DNA of 64,000 nt from the NCBI GenBank assembly GCA_029718625.1, contig CM056376.1:125178674-125242673 (forward strand), in the 5' to 3' direction. This document shows, piece after piece, positions 1 through 12,597 of the stretch. The notes under the pieces were generated by a model. That model ran no database searches, was not told the origin of the DNA, and saw nothing but the letters and a program-made list of their open reading frames with translations. Numbering within the stretch: the stretch's first letter is position 1; each line of letters begins with the position of its first letter. A program made the translations under genes and the position numbers. This DNA comes from Synaphobranchus kaupii. Taxonomy: Eukaryota; Chordata; Actinopteri; Anguilliformes; Synaphobranchidae.

Positions 1-1388
1 AGAGGGGACGGGGGGGGAAGTGCTTGGAGAGCGGCAGGCAGGCAGGCAGGAAGGCTTTCTCACTCAAAACATGTATAATGCAGAGCGGGCTGCTGGAACC
101 CGACTACAGGCCAGGGGGGGGGGGGGGGGGTGGCAAACAGGAGGCTTGTTAAATAATAAAGGTTAACGACGTAGCCTGGAAGCACGTCCGAGCGTGCTCT
201 CACATTCGCCGTTTCCCATGCCAGTGCCCCAAAATGTCAAGGTTGGAGTGGCAGAAGCAGATGTGGATATACGTAACAGGTGTAATTCCAGGTCCAAAGG
301 AAAAGGCAGAAAAGGCAAAATTTTTTATTCCCAATGATCGCCGCAGCCATATTTGGCCATACATTTCAAAATCCATCACAAACTCACACTGGCTCGCAGA
401 GTAAAGTAATGACTGAGGATGGGCCCCTGGGGAACACCTTACCCCGTCACAGCCTGCTAGTTAAAGGACGAATCCACAGACTGAGCACTTTATGTTGGGA
501 GTTTTGTGTGATATGGGTCAGGGGCTACTGCTTTTGTTGACACTCTCTAGAGCAATTTCCCACACATGACGGCTCACAAGCTCATTTGTGTTTACAGTTA
601 CCATAACAACAATCTGTCACACAAAGCTGGCCCGAGAAAGCCTTTCAAAATGTTCAGTGGAACACCCAGACACATCTCTCCTGTTTTGGAAAGTGGGAAG
701 GATGAAGCTTTTCAAATAACACATTCAAAACACATCTCTGACAATGATTCATGTACACTTAATATTCAGACTGGTACATGGGCAAAACAGAAGAACAACA
801 GTGACCTTTCCAGGGCTTGTTAACAAAACACCACCAACTTCCCATGACCCACAGACTTGCCCAATTAAAATGATTTCAGTTATTTAATTAACTCAAGTAA
901 CATTCTTATGCATCCCCAAGAAACTACTTCCGCAGTCTATTGTCAAGTCAAATCTGAGCAAACATCTAGTGTTCATGCGCAAATTGCTTTTGTTCTTTTA
1001 AAATGATAATGGCAAATTACATGTTTACCTACAGTCAGTTAGGAAGATCACACTGAAAAATTCAATTCAATTCTTCAGGGAAAATACAAAAAAGAAATCT
1101 CACGCAACGTGACACCTCCACTGAGCAACTGTGAGTTTGTGTGAGCGCACGCACACACACGCACGCACACACGCACGCACACTAACTTTTCCCACCACAG
1201 TACTGTCAGAGTAGCACATGTTCAATGAGGCCGATCGGCAGAGACGCTGGTCACAACGCTGGTTATTTGTCGTGGAAAGGCAGAGCAGCCGCACGTAGTG
1301 CAGCGTAGCCGAGGATTTTCCTTCATCCACATTTTGGAACCAGGGCTCCTGGCGTTTAGCCAAACCCCTTAACGACCCACGCGGAGAG

Positions 1389-1976
1389 GTGGAGGAGGAG
1401 AGGAGGAGGCTACTCACCCAGGAGAAAGCGCTCGGCGGGTCCTATGTCAGCATTGCGCCGTTACCGCAGGTCGTCAGCCACATTGCCAGAGGAGCGTATG
1501 CCTTTCCCTGCTGGCTCGGAGCACGGAGCTCTCCTGCTCACCCCCCGCTCCCCCCGGCCGCCTGCCGCTCCCCCCCCCCCCCCCTCCACCACTCGAAGCC
1601 CCCACCCACTCCTCCTCCCTCTCCTCCTCCCCCTCCTCCTTCGCCTCTCCGCTTTCCCTCGGTGCCACTCTGGAAGCCTCCGACGGGTTCTCCGGCAGGG
1701 AGCAGCCTGTGGGTCTGACTCCTGTCGCTCCCAACCCGCGTCTCTGCTTCTCTCGCTGCGGCGAGTGGGAGAGGGGGAGCCAGTGAGCCCGATACAAACA
1801 GGGAGAGGGAGAGAGAGAGAGGGGGGGAGGGAGAGGGAGAGAGAGAGAGAGAAAAGGGGTAACAGAGTACACAGAAAAGAGAAATCAATAGAAAGAAAGG
1901 GAGAAAAGAGAAGGGAAACCTACAATGAGAAGGGAAAGTGCCACAAAACGCTAGACGGAATGAGTGAGTGTGTGAG

Positions 1977-2016
<40 letters not shown>

Positions 2017-2260
2017 GAGGGGTTGGGATTCCTGTGGCACGCTCAGCCCCGCTGAGGTGTGTGAATGCAGCACGCCGATGCGCTGCTCTCCCGATTTAGC
2101 CACGCGGCCGGGGCGGAGATGTGACCGAGCCCCGCGAGGGCCGGATGGCAGGAAGCACCGAGCGCGCTCGCCGCTGCCTCGGCCCCCCGGGGCACGGCCG
2201 CCGCGCTAACCAAACCGTCGCAGCGCCCCGTTTCTTTCGGTCCGGCGACGCGCCTCACGA
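1389..2260. promoter_or_regulatory. CpG-rich block, possible internal promoter
   Basis: GC-rich, CpG-dense sequence is interrupted by a poly-C/CCT-rich tract (about 1560-1650) and two GA repeats (about 1800-1855 and 1978-2013). Open frames across it on both strands are compositional (Pro/Ser or Arg/Glu runs). It stands out against an AT-rich intron and could be a CpG island with promoter or enhancer function, but no start site or exon could be assigned. Confidence 0.35.
1978..2013. repeat. (GA)n microsatellite
   Basis: An almost pure GA dinucleotide run ends in GGGGGAGGGG. A second, less regular GA tract lies at about 1800-1855. Confidence 0.9.
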
Positions 2261-2427
2261 GCTGAGATGAGTCAAATCCAAACCAATGAGCCCAAACCCT
2301 TCACTTATACAATATAGCTGCTACAACACACACAAAAAATCAAGTACAAAGAGGCGAAATTGGCACACTGTCTAATATGTACTGGTTAAAGAACTGTGAA
2401 AATGTGACGTTTCATTACTTTGCCTTC

Positions 2428-2462
2428 ATGTAGCAGACGCGCTTGTCTAGAATGACTTACAA
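2428..2462 (-). repeat. degraded SINE/LINE 3' tail
   Basis: The sequence around GTAGCAGACGCGCTTGTC and then ACTTACAAAG matches, with substitutions, the tail seen in the SINE pair at 36135-36580 (TTAGCAGACGCTCTTATC...ACTTACACAAC). It is too short to assign a family. Confidence 0.4.
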
Positions 2463-2709
2463 AGCAAAGTGTGCACAGTAAGCACATTTTAATAAGACAC
2501 AAGTTAGTTGAGGTAGCAGAAATGACAAAGTAAACAACAGTAACAGATGCTTTGTTAGCCTAACCTGCCCAGCAAGCTGAACGCAGCCGCGTGTGAAAAA
2601 AGCAATGCAACCGAACGCAATGATACTGAACGCACACCAGGGGCATCCTCACAAGCAGGGAGGCCACACGACAGCGAAACACAGCCCCCCCTGACTAACC
2701 CAGGGCCCT

Positions 2710-2776
2710 GTGTGTGTGTGCGTGTGCGTGTGCGTGTGCGTGTGCGCGTGCGCGTGCGTGTGTGTGTGTGTGTGTG
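2710..2776. repeat. (GT)n/(GC) microsatellite
   Basis: Alternating purine-pyrimidine GTGTGC repeats run for about 67 bp. Frames on both strands here (Cys-Val or Thr-His runs) are artefacts of the repeat. Confidence 0.93.
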
Positions 2777-3514
2777 CCCTTCCTAAGGGCTCTGTCGGAC
2801 GGTCTGTCCAAGAAACCAAAAACACATCCATGGCCTTTGATCTTTCACCTCTGCCCTGCTGTGGGACTGGCCACTGTAACTATGGCAACAAAGCCTTTCT
2901 GAGCCAAAATATTTGTAAGAAGGGAGTTGTGTGTGTGTGTGGGGGGGAGAGGTTAATGCTGATTTCTATGGATTTTTCCTGATCACATGGCAGTGTTTCA
3001 ACCATCATTAGGTTTTAACATCCAACATCAATGAGAACAGGTTTTTCCCAAGAGAAAAATGGCCAAACCAAAGCACCAGTGTGCTAGCTTAGGCTAGTGC
3101 TTCATTCATTTCAATGAATGCCTATTTGACATTTCATAGACTTTGAAATAAGAAACGCTCTCATCATTATTCTGTACGTCCGACCATTACGGTGCCTGCA
3201 TGCGTAGGCGTCTGAAAGTCACATATTGACTGCACCTGTGATGACCTTAACGCCATGTTAAAAGGAGGGTCATTTAGCTGCAGTTACCATCAGTTAGGTC
3301 TCCACAGAAGAAGCCGTAATTAGAGAGAGCAATGAAATGCAGTTTGGTAGACAATGGAGAGGGCGGACCAAGGCGCAAAAGTGTCGAGCACAGCACTTTC
3401 ACAACCCCCCCATGCTCGTAGGAAACGGAGACGTTACAACACACCTGCACTCCCTCTATTCCCCCAACCCCCCCACACACACACCCCATCCGCTATGCAT
3501 GCAAGTCTATACAT

Positions 3515-3740
3515 ATGTGTGAGTGTGGATATGTGTGTGTGTGTGTGTGTGTGCGTGCGCGTTTGTGTGTGTGTGTGTGTGTGTATATGCGTGCTGAGAG
3601 TGTGTGTATGTATGAGCGCTGAGAGAGTGTGTATGTGCGCTGAGTGTGTGCATGTTGATCCATATTTGTGTATGCGAGTCTGTATGAGCGCACACGTGTC
3701 TCTCTCTGCGCGTGCATATATCAGCACAGGTACATGCGTG
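3515..3740. repeat. GT-rich variant microsatellite cluster
   Basis: Interrupted TG and TGTATG/TGAGAG repeats extend over about 225 bp, with pure (GT)n cores at 3535-3552 and 3565-3585. GT-rich degenerate sequence continues sporadically to about 4210. Confidence 0.8.
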
Positions 3741-4649
3741 TGTGCATACTGTCCACAGAGAGCCTGTAAGCTCTTTCACACATTGGTGCTCACGATGCCG
3801 GGGACGCCCTTCAGCCCAGCGGCCCGATCGCTCTGGGACGACCTTCATCCTCGCGGGAGAACCATAGCGCGACACTCACTGCAGTGTCGCTCCGAGATTC
3901 TAACAACCGGACACACTGCGTCTGCCAGGACCAAACAAACACAAACCAAATCCGCCGGAATAAGAGCGGGAAGAGACGGCCGCAAACACCTGAGGTATTT
4001 ATTCCTCCGAATTACCGTACGCGTGCGCGCGTGTGTGCGTGTGGGGTTGCACGTATACGTTTATTTTTTGTGACTGACACAATATTTCAGTTTTTACATG
4101 TGCATATTTGTGCATGTGTGTCAGGTTACTCTTTGTACACTTGTTTGCGTTTAAATGTGTGCACGTGTGCAAGTGTCTGTGTATATCTGTGCACGTATGT
4201 GTGCTGTACAAAGATGGCAGAGTGATACTCGTGTAAGAACTCTTTAATTTTGAACCCTTTGAGCGGTGTGTATGGTGCGGTCAGCGGTCCGCGTGTCATT
4301 TACCTTCACCTCAACATATGACCTGAGCCGAGGGTCAGTAAAAATAAATAAAATAAAAAAAGAGAGCTCATAATAAGCTTTACCATGCATGCAGACAGAC
4401 TCTGTCCTGCGGTCGAAGCCTTTGCAGCTGAGAGCACCACGACGGCACTGAAAACAGCTCCCTCTAATGTCAGACCGCGGTACTGCGCACACTACACGGA
4501 AAGCTGCGTTTACGCCACAGACACTACTGGTGATGCGTGTCTGCCATCGGAAACGGACATAATCTCAGGCACGGAGGCATTCCTTGTCCAAAAATGACCA
4601 GACATGGCCATCTACTTCTCCAAATCGGGAATATGCAAGTCCAGAAATC

Positions 4650-5090
4650 ACAGACCCGGCCCGGGAGTGTGCCGAAGTTTCTGGAAATATACGCGTCGAC
4701 GCGGGAAACTACCGCTCACGACCTACGCATGGAAAATTACATTGAAATTTAACAGGCCGGATATGTTCCAGAAACGCCTCTTTTCATGCAGTGGCAGAGA
4801 TGGAATGGTACAAAGGAATCTGGGACGGAGGCCTCCTGCACTGCGCTCTTTCCAAACTTGTCCTCCGACTCCTCCGGGGCACGGGAGTTACGGCCTGATG
4901 TTTTACGTCCTGGGTGTCCGGGAGATCGATAAAGAGGCAGCTCTCTTAATACCGCCGCGGCGGGGCAGGACTCATTTGCAGTCTGCAGCGAAACTGCGGA
5001 CGCCACAGCGGCCCCGGGCGAGAGCGGGGGCCAGGTAGAAGGGGCGCGGGCGCACCTGCCAAAAATGCGCCGCTCCTCGCCGCCGTGTTA
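4650..5090. promoter_or_regulatory. CpG-rich block in intron 9
   Basis: CpG-dense unique sequence includes a run with ACGCGTCGACGCGGG and a GC-rich end near 4990-5060. It is followed by AT-rich sequence (5090-5260) that looks unique and could be a conserved non-coding element. There is no exon evidence. Confidence 0.3.
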
Positions 5091-5269
5091 TAAGATTAAA
5101 CTTGCATCAGCGCATATTGTTTTATCATCAATCATTCATCGCGGCCCTCCGTTAGCGAGACAGAAAAATCAAACTGTCAACAATGGTTAGGGTGACCTTT
5201 CATCAGGCACCAGAGTGCTTGTTTAATGCATATATTCATTTTCAAAGTCCATATAAATTACTGCCTAAA

Positions 5270-5560
5270 GCGAGGCTCGGGGAGGGCGTGAGGTAAGGGG
5301 AGGCCCTGGCGAACGCTCGCCGTCATCGAGTCCGTCTCCCGCTCTGCTCCCCGACACGTTTTTCCCATTACCGCGGCAACCCGAGAGCTGAAAGCTTCGT
5401 GAGCTTTGAGGACGGACAAAAAGGTTCCGAACATAAAGGAAGCGGCGCAAGCCCTTAAAAGATTCCGTCCGTCCGTCCGCCAACCTCGACGTTCGCTCAG
5501 CCGAACAACGAGCCGCCTACGCAAGCGTTCGCTCCAGACATACATAGATCGGGAGTTATG
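5270..5560. promoter_or_regulatory. CpG-rich block with CCGT repeats
   Basis: This is a second CpG-dense patch close to the 4650-5090 block. It contains a short tandem CCGT run at about 5466-5480. Both strands have short open frames without splice sites or recognisable similarity. Confidence 0.28.
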
Positions 5561-8500
5561 CAGCACAGAATGTATTCAATGAATAGATGCTATGCTATTC
5601 ATTGATTCATTTGTGTTCCAAGGTGAAGGTGGATGAGCTCACAGATTTCGCGGCTGTGCGTTGGTGAGGAACAGGGCCCGGGTTTTGTAAGGTACAGTAC
5701 ACCAGTCTCGGTGAGTCACAGTAAAACATTTGCCTCTGTCGTTGAGAGTGGCGTGTCTGGTGGCTCTCTTTATCTCTGACCCACATTTCCACATGAAAGC
5801 GACAACTCACAGGCCCTGTGGAAGCTGTGAGAGTCTAAAGATAAACAACACCTGACGCAGAATCACTCAACAGTGTAAAAGTCAGACGAGACCGAATCAG
5901 TACTCAATAATCAAACTGAGGGAAAAGACTCAAAGTACGCACAATGAGAACTCATAAGGAAGAAAGTGAAACGAAGAAAGGAAAAATACAACACTGAAAA
6001 AAATGGAACAGGACACTCCAGCATAATGTGGATTAAAAAAATTATCATCGCAGAGAACATTTAACAGTACATGAAAATCGAGACTTCACGCCATACATTC
6101 AAATCAGATTCAGCACACAATCTTCAGTATAATTACATATGTATATATGCTCAGCTGGACGAGCTGCAGACAGCGCTCACAACTGAAGAGCGCCCAAGCA
6201 CTTCTGCAGAGCCTTGAGTAGCCCCGGCCGGCATGGGGGAATCGTTTCAAGTGGATGTCTGCAGCAGCACCGCAATCCTCTGATTGGCCAAATTGGCCAT
6301 CAGACTCCAGTACGTGCCGCTGCTCCCCCAGGCAAATGCAGCAAATGAAAGACGGAGCAGTAACGAGGAAATGTCCGCCAGCCAAGACGACGCGCCGTAA
6401 AAGTCCAGATTGCGGCCCATAAAAGCGGCTGTGGAGCCGCCGCACCAGGCCACCTCTGCCTCACTGACAGCCGTGAGCACAAATCACCCAGAATCATAGC
6501 CACAGAGAACTCTCCCCAGCGTCCAATCACTGCGGCTCCCCCGCCGGAGCCGTGACGTCATCAGTGTGCGTCTCAGCGGGGAAAGACTACACGGCACAAA
6601 TTTCATGGGGTGCCAAACAGTTCATACAATAGCAGTTGTAGTACACGCAGAGAATGGCACTCAGCTGTAGGCTTCCTAAAAACAGCATTGTGTGCATGTT
6701 TATATATTGTGTCCAGGGCATGCACATGAGTAAACACACATTATGCACTATCATTACAATATAAATAACTTATTTAGGCAAAGGATGTAAAAAACAAATA
6801 GCATAGAACAATTAATTGTGCCATACACAACAGCGCTCATTTACAAGTTCCACAACAGTGTTGATGGAAGGTGAAGTCCACAGTTAAATGGTTCGGAGCT
6901 CATGTTAACCAGCTCTAGATTCCAATGTCCACTGATCCTCTGTCCCAAAATTATTTTCCCCCTTTAAATTCTCATCAGCCTTGTACAGATACAAAATAAT
7001 ACTATATAACTTCAAGGAATCTTCTCCAAGGAAACCAACTCAGAGTGCACCGTGAGTCTTTGTGCCTTTAATGGCCTCGACTCCCCGGTGGCTAAAAGCA
7101 GGGAGAGGTGATTTCATGAATTTAGAATCAATTTTGGATTTGCGAGAGGGCTTCTGCAGAAATATAACACCTGGCTGCCTCTACTTGCGCTCCAATGAGC
7201 TGCGCATTTTGCGACAAAAAAAAGGTGTAATTGGGTGGCTGCAATCGACTTTTCAGGGGTTGTCCAAGGTCATTATGGCGATGTCAGAAAACCCATTTCC
7301 ACAGACCTTTTATTAAAAAGAAAATGGTAACATCTGCAAAATCAGAGCAAAAGTGAACAAGAGAAGATTTTAGGGGCGTTAAGATTACCACTGCCGCGGC
7401 AATTTCCTGTGAGTCATTCATCAGAATCAAAGTCCGGATAGTCCAAGCTGTCAGGGGCGTATTAGGAAGTCAGGGTATCGTCGCAAGAATTATGTGGATA
7501 AGGAAACTGCAGCAGTAGCACCTAACAAAGCCGCACACACACAAGCTGAAGAACACCTGAGAGAGACGCTGTGTCTTCAGAAGTGACTGAATAATAAATA
7601 ACTTAAGTCATTATCATCCGCTACAAACGTACATGAGAAAAAAAAAACAACCTGTGTCAAACGCATTCCTAATACAAGCGATGCTAAAATACATATAATA
7701 CTTAGCAGTGGTGTAACTTTTATTAAAAACATGGGGGTCTTTTCATTCCGCTCACGTCAACTGGCTAACTTGCTATAGCTGAGACGATTAGCTAGCTAGC
7801 AAGGCAATAGTAATGCTGCAGAAATACAAATGCTTACGTTAATTAAGTAATCTTTACTAATGAAGCTCTCCTCACCTTAGTTTGTGAATACATTGCAAAC
7901 TCCTCACACTGATAAAATATTAATCCTCTGGCATAAATGTGAATGTGAATATTGGACAGCCAGCCCGTCGGCTAGACATGTCACCACCACAGCTCATCTC
8001 GGAGATCACCTTCCGTTGGTCAACAGAGCCAATGAACACGCTGTGAGCCCATGCTATTTTTGTCATTTCGTGAAGTGCTAAGGAAGGACATGTCCTGTGT
8101 GTCTCTAGCAGATATTACGCCTCCTTAGTATGTCCAACTAAAACCTTTACCCTTGTCTTGTGGTTTACAACAGCCCTTGTCATTGTAAAATCAAGCATAA
8201 AATAAACCAGCTCAACTCTTGGTCAAACAAACCCATCACTCACATCAGTGAAAGAAAGACATTTTTGAATGCTGCCGTTCATACGAGACACTTCAAAAAA
8301 ATAAGACCATAATGTGCCCATAAAATCGCTCCATGGACACAATTGATCTGTGCCTCTATAAACCTCAGTATTTTCTGATTATGTATTGGCAATAATATAA
8401 AAACAGAGACAAATGTGTCAGCAAGAATGCTTTCCAGAGACTTGGATTCAATGATTATTATGGTAAACTACCTTATGTCACATACTTGCATGTATTTGTA

Positions 8501-8577
8501 AAAACTGGACAAAAACACGAGCGCGATGTGCGAGCCTCCCCGAGCGAGCCCCACCGAGCGAGCCCCCCGCTCCTTAC

Positions 8578-8705
8578 CTGCCGTTGTCGCGGCCGACGCC
8601 CCAGACGCGGATGCTGACGATTGGCTGGGAGTGGAGCACGCTGCGGTCCATGGGGTCGACCAGGTTCAGCATGTTGTTCTCCAGGATCAGGTACATGTCC
8701 TTCCC
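8578..8705 (-). CDS. apbb2: apbb2 coding exon 9, PTB1 continued (last exon in window)
   Basis: This 128-nt exon encodes residues 541-582 and two bases of Arg583: GKDMYLILENNMLNLVDPMD, then RSVLHSQPIVSIRVWGVGRDNG. It matches mammalian APBB2 with very few changes and forms the central beta strands of PTB1. The acceptor is TTTTTTCCTCACAG (CAG at 8706-8708); the donor is GGCAG|gtaagg at 8572-8577. It enters in phase 0 and leaves in phase 2. The next constitutive exon, expected to begin DFAYVARDK, was not found in the remaining 8.5 kb, so the gene continues beyond the left edge. PTB1 is therefore incomplete here, and PTB2 and the stop codon are missing from the window rather than from the gene. 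Confidence 0.96.
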
Positions 8706-8954
8706 CTGTGAGGAAAAAAAATTCAAAATAAACACAGACACGGGAGTGTCACACACACACACCTATAATATGCTTTATTTGACATTTCCTCAGACGACAC
8801 CCTAAAGCGGAACCACTTCTACTGTGTATGACTTTCATACGACTCCTTTATAGAGCTGGGCATTTACGGGGGCCATTTTAACTGCTTATAATTTCACAAC
8901 TGATCTATTGGGAGAGCAGGACATGTGACATATGGAGGATGTGCCCCTTTTATA

Positions 8955-9013
8955 AGGGCACAACAGTAGCGCCTCTGGCTGATGCATTAACCTGAAACCT
9001 CGTGGTTACAAGC
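8955..9013 (-). repeat. degraded tRNA-derived SINE fragment
   Basis: GGGCACAACAGTAGC, then CCTGAAACCT and GGTTACAAG, follows the layout of the SINE at 36135-36378 (GGGTACAACGGCAG...CCTGCAACCT...GGTTACAAG). The tRNA B-box equivalent is lost. It looks like an old, fragmentary copy in minus orientation. Confidence 0.4.
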
Positions 9014-10610
9014 GGAGTTCAAGAACGGCTAAGTAAGTTGACCGTGCAAAGGGCATCTGGGTATTCCGGTCCCAGAAATGACGACTTCACAGTCAATGAA
9101 GCAGTGCTGTTTGTAGATTTAAAAATCCTTAAAATAACTGCTGAGACCACAGATTTAAAAAAAAGATACAAGCAGAAAGGCATCAGTTAAAGTAGAGGCA
9201 AGTCCATAAGAGCGCCGCAGCAAGATAGCCGAGGAGCTGGGTGAATTCCGCGAGTTAAAAGTAGAAATTTGAAAATTCAAACACCCCGAATGCTACAAAT
9301 ATTTCAAAGCTTCTTTTCAAAGAGAGTCTCGCTTAAAAGCATGACAGAAAAAATTTTAGGACTTTAAGTTACGAGTACTCAAGGGGATTAACAGGCAGAA
9401 AAACGGCAAATGCAAATCCCGTCTCCTTGGAGACAGGTGGGCTGGGGAGGGGATGGGGGGGGGGCGATTGTTCCCGTTATAAACTAATTTAGCCAAAATG
9501 AGAAAATTATTTCTTACAGCCTCGTGAAGGCCTGACAGCCCCCCGTAAGCGTTTTGTTAGCCGTTATCAGTGACAGGGCAGGCAGTGTGACACTCCCCAG
9601 GACCAGCTGCGCAGTCACTGTAGTTCTGGAGCGGCTGTACATTTCCGAGCAACAAAAACACATTTCTCAGCAACAAAACACACGTCCTGGAAGTTAGTCT
9701 CCCGCCTGCTCCTCGTGTGTGCATCGAGATTGCTGGCTGCACACGCAGACTGCAGTGGTTATGTGTACATGTGGGAAATGACCAATGTACAAATTTCAAA
9801 GAGGAGAGATGTCAATAGTGTTACTGAGATGCACAGTCGCATGAGTGGGAAGACAAATCCTGGAACAAAAACTGTTTTGGTAAACTAATGACTAGCGTTG
9901 AATGACTTCTCTCTGCTCTTTTACTATGCAACAGTATAAAAAAGGGCATTTTGTTAAATCCTGATAGGCTGAACCTTGGCATTTGTTTATTTGCATAAAG
10001 TAGAGACTTAAAAGCTTTAGGAGTATAGGGTAGGGGCCTCAGGTAACTTTTTAGACAGGAACATTTTGTCTAGTGCTGATTGGTCACAGACAGACCCATT
10101 GTAATGGTCATTATCTGACTATTCATCAGTAGTTCATCTTACAAATGTCATAAAAAAAAAAAAAAAAATCTCATTGGAAGTTTGAAACCGAGCTCTATAA
10201 TGATGATATTGCTGATAGAGAGTGCGTGTTGGCTTCTGTGGCAGGCTGCAGGTTGACCTGCGCACGCCTAAAAGCTTTTATATGGAAAAAACAATGCATA
10301 ACGAACAGTGCCGATCTTGTTCATTTATAACATCATAAAGCTCATTTTCAAGGCTTTCTAGTGGAATATCCAGCGAAACCATTAGTCCTTGGCGCACTGA
10401 TGAGATCGGCAGCCACAGATTGAAATTCTGACCATGTCTGCCTTGTGTTTACTCAGTTGCTCTGTAGGCCCAGTGCACGACGGCTATAGCGTTCAACAGG
10501 GTATTCCTCACCTCACCACACCCTAGTCCCCCTCTGACCAATGAGGTGCTTGCAGTCAGCCCTCGCCAGCTGGTATGCAATGCAGTCCTCTGTTGCAATT
10601 GCTGCGCAGC

Positions 10611-10808
10611 TCAGCTAGCTCAGGTGGAAAGTCCAGGTTCAGAAAGTAAAAGTCCTCCCCGGTATTTTGTTCCAATTGCCTGGATTTGCTCATCAGCACA
10701 ATTGTACAGACAGGAGGTAGAACTAATTAGTGAAATCAGCTGGTTGGAAGAAACACATGGCAGGATTTTTACTTTCTGACCCCTGGACTTTCCACCTCTG
10801 TCAGCTAG
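10611..10808. mobile_element. hAT-type MITE with 8-bp target duplication
   Basis: The element (10619-10800, 182 bp) is bounded by TCAGCTAG at 10611-10618 and 10801-10808, a perfect 8-bp duplication typical of hAT transposons. Its ends are inverted: CTCAGGTGGAAAGTCCAGG on the left and, reading the other strand, CAGAGGTGGAAAGTCCAGGG on the right, continuing with CAGAAAGTAAAA in both. The CAGAGGTGG terminus is of hAT style. There is no transposase coding sequence, so mobility would depend on an autonomous relative. Confidence 0.85.
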
Positions 10809-11399
10809 CGGAATGCAGAGTCAACAGAAACGGCGGCTGGCTGCAGCTGCTTCACAGGAACGTGCGCTGCAGTCCGCGCTCTCCCTAAACGACAGGGGAC
10901 GTTTCCAAACCGCAACCCAGACAAGCGGCTGCGTGAGCCTGTGTGTGGGGTTTAGGGGTTCTGTCAGAGCCAGGTCCTGCCCACCACGGTGACATAAGCA
11001 GGAGAGATGGCAGGCGGTCTAATTCCCCCGGTAATACTCACATAATCAGGTTACCCCAGGGACTGTTTACTGTGAGCTCTCTGTCAGCGCATCCATGCCC
11101 GACACTGAATCACCGTCTCTCCTGTTTGCCTCTACGTCAGGGGCCATATTTCACTGGTTCCCTTAAAAACCGCAAACCGCAAACGTGAAAACTAACCGCC
11201 TTCTTTGCAGCTGGTTTTAATTTGACGGTCCTCGCATCGGGCCTGTCCACGCCACCCGGGTCGCATTGAAATTCAAGGGAGGGTCTCAGTAAGTCTAACC
11301 TTTGACCCGCCTGCTGATAGGAAATTTCCAGGTCTGATGTGGAGGCCGGCCAAGGGCAAGACGACACAATGAAATATTAATCTGTGACAAACTGCAGGT

Positions 11400-12250
11400 G
11401 CGGATGCACCCCGCCCCCGCTCTTTTCATTAGCCGCGGCGCAGAGTAATATGGCGAGGTAAAGATGTGGGTTAATATACTGTTGGGGAGAAACCCCGCTA
11501 TAGCGCAGACCCGGAATGCTGCAGAAATGTCCTCTGCCCAGAAGGAGCCGTCACCACCGCCCACCACCCCCCCCCCCCCCCCCCTCCCCCGAACCCCCCA
11601 CACCGCCGCCGCGCCGCGCCTGATTTACGGCTTTGCGCTGCTGCAGTGTCGCGTCGTGGCTGGAGAATTACACACAGGAAGCGCCCGCGGGGGCTCGCTT
11701 CGTTATTTACGCTCCTCCGCCGCCACCCCCCCCCCGTGCCCCCCCCCGCGTCGCTCTCCAGGTACAGAGGCTCCTGGGCGGGTTTCGGCACGCCGCCTCG
11801 CCCCCGTCTGCCAGCGGTCGCAATAACCGAGCAGCGACGGAACCCTCCTCGGGACCGGAGGGCGTAATGCTCGGCCCTAAAAAAAACAAAAAAGAGAGCC
11901 CCTTCCCTGGCTCACCCCCCCCCCCTTCGCTCCAGCTGCGTCGCCGAGCTTCTTTCGCACTCCCCGTCAACACCCCGGGCAAAGTCGTTCCTCCTGACTG
12001 CGAGTCTGCAAGGTCGCGCCAGGAAGGCTCCCGACAAAAAAAAAAAAAAAAAGTTTTCCGCCGCTCAATTTTCCGCTGTGTGACTTTCCGAAGTCGTAAC
12101 CGTTCGCTGACGCAGCCCGCGGGCGCGCGGCGTTCCGGGGGAGAAGTCCCCGGCTTAAAGCGCGCGTTAAAGGCTTTTTCATTTTCCCGGTGGCAAATTG
12201 CACGTTACACGCCAGCCTTTGTGTGATGTGTAATGTGTAATGACGCCTTG
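11400..12250. promoter_or_regulatory. CpG island inside intron 8
   Basis: CpG-dense sequence carries three homopolymeric C tracts (about 11570-11585, 11727-11735, 11915-11925) and an A tract at about 12036-12051. Open frames run on both strands but consist of Pro/Arg or Gly/Arg low-complexity residues. It could be a promoter for a short FE65-like isoform or an enhancer; neither is shown. Confidence 0.38.
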
Positions 12251-12425
12251 GCAGGCCTTTGTGGCAGTGCCTTAGCGTATGCCCGCGCCGAAAGAACAAA
12301 TTAGACCGGCGAGACAAAGGGCAGCATTCATCACGCCTGACATCCAAATTAGCAGCCCTCGCAATTATCCACAGAAGCCTGAGCATTGCCAATGCATAAA
12401 ACACAGAGCAATGGGCTTCTGGCTG
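12250..12425. other. candidate conserved non-coding element
   Basis: Unique, balanced-composition sequence next to the CpG island contains homeodomain-like ATTA cores (CAAATTAGC) and octamer-like ATGCAT and ATTATCC strings, with no repeat character. This texture is typical of vertebrate conserved enhancers, but conservation cannot be shown from one sequence. Confidence 0.25.
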
Positions 12426-12597
12426 CATTCATTTACTGCTTTTTTTATTTTTTTATTTATTTGATCTTATATTAATTAAGCTATAAAAGTTTTTAAAAGA
12501 TCACTTTAGTCACAATTACACTGAGTGCTGAATGAAATATCAGCCCGATCCTCTGTACTTTGCGATTACCTTCGCTGTGCGCCATCTGTGTGACACA

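Larger units (their letters stand above)
1..8577 (-). other. apbb2: apbb2 intron 9 (partial)
   Basis: No coding exon was found. The stretch holds CpG-rich blocks (about 1389-2260, 4650-5090, 5270-5560), GA and GT microsatellites, and a degraded SINE/LINE tail near 2428-2462. AT-rich unique sequence fills about 6600-8500, where I recognise nothing. Short frames across it have no splice or homology support. Confidence 0.75.

Noticed and set aside
1444..2055. 203-codon frame rich in Pro and then Arg/Glu
   Set aside because: It crosses a C-rich tract and GA microsatellites; the residues are simple repeat translations.
11633..12226. 197-codon plus-strand open frame in the CpG island
   Set aside because: Composition-driven Pro/Arg/Lys runs across homopolymers, with no splice or family evidence.
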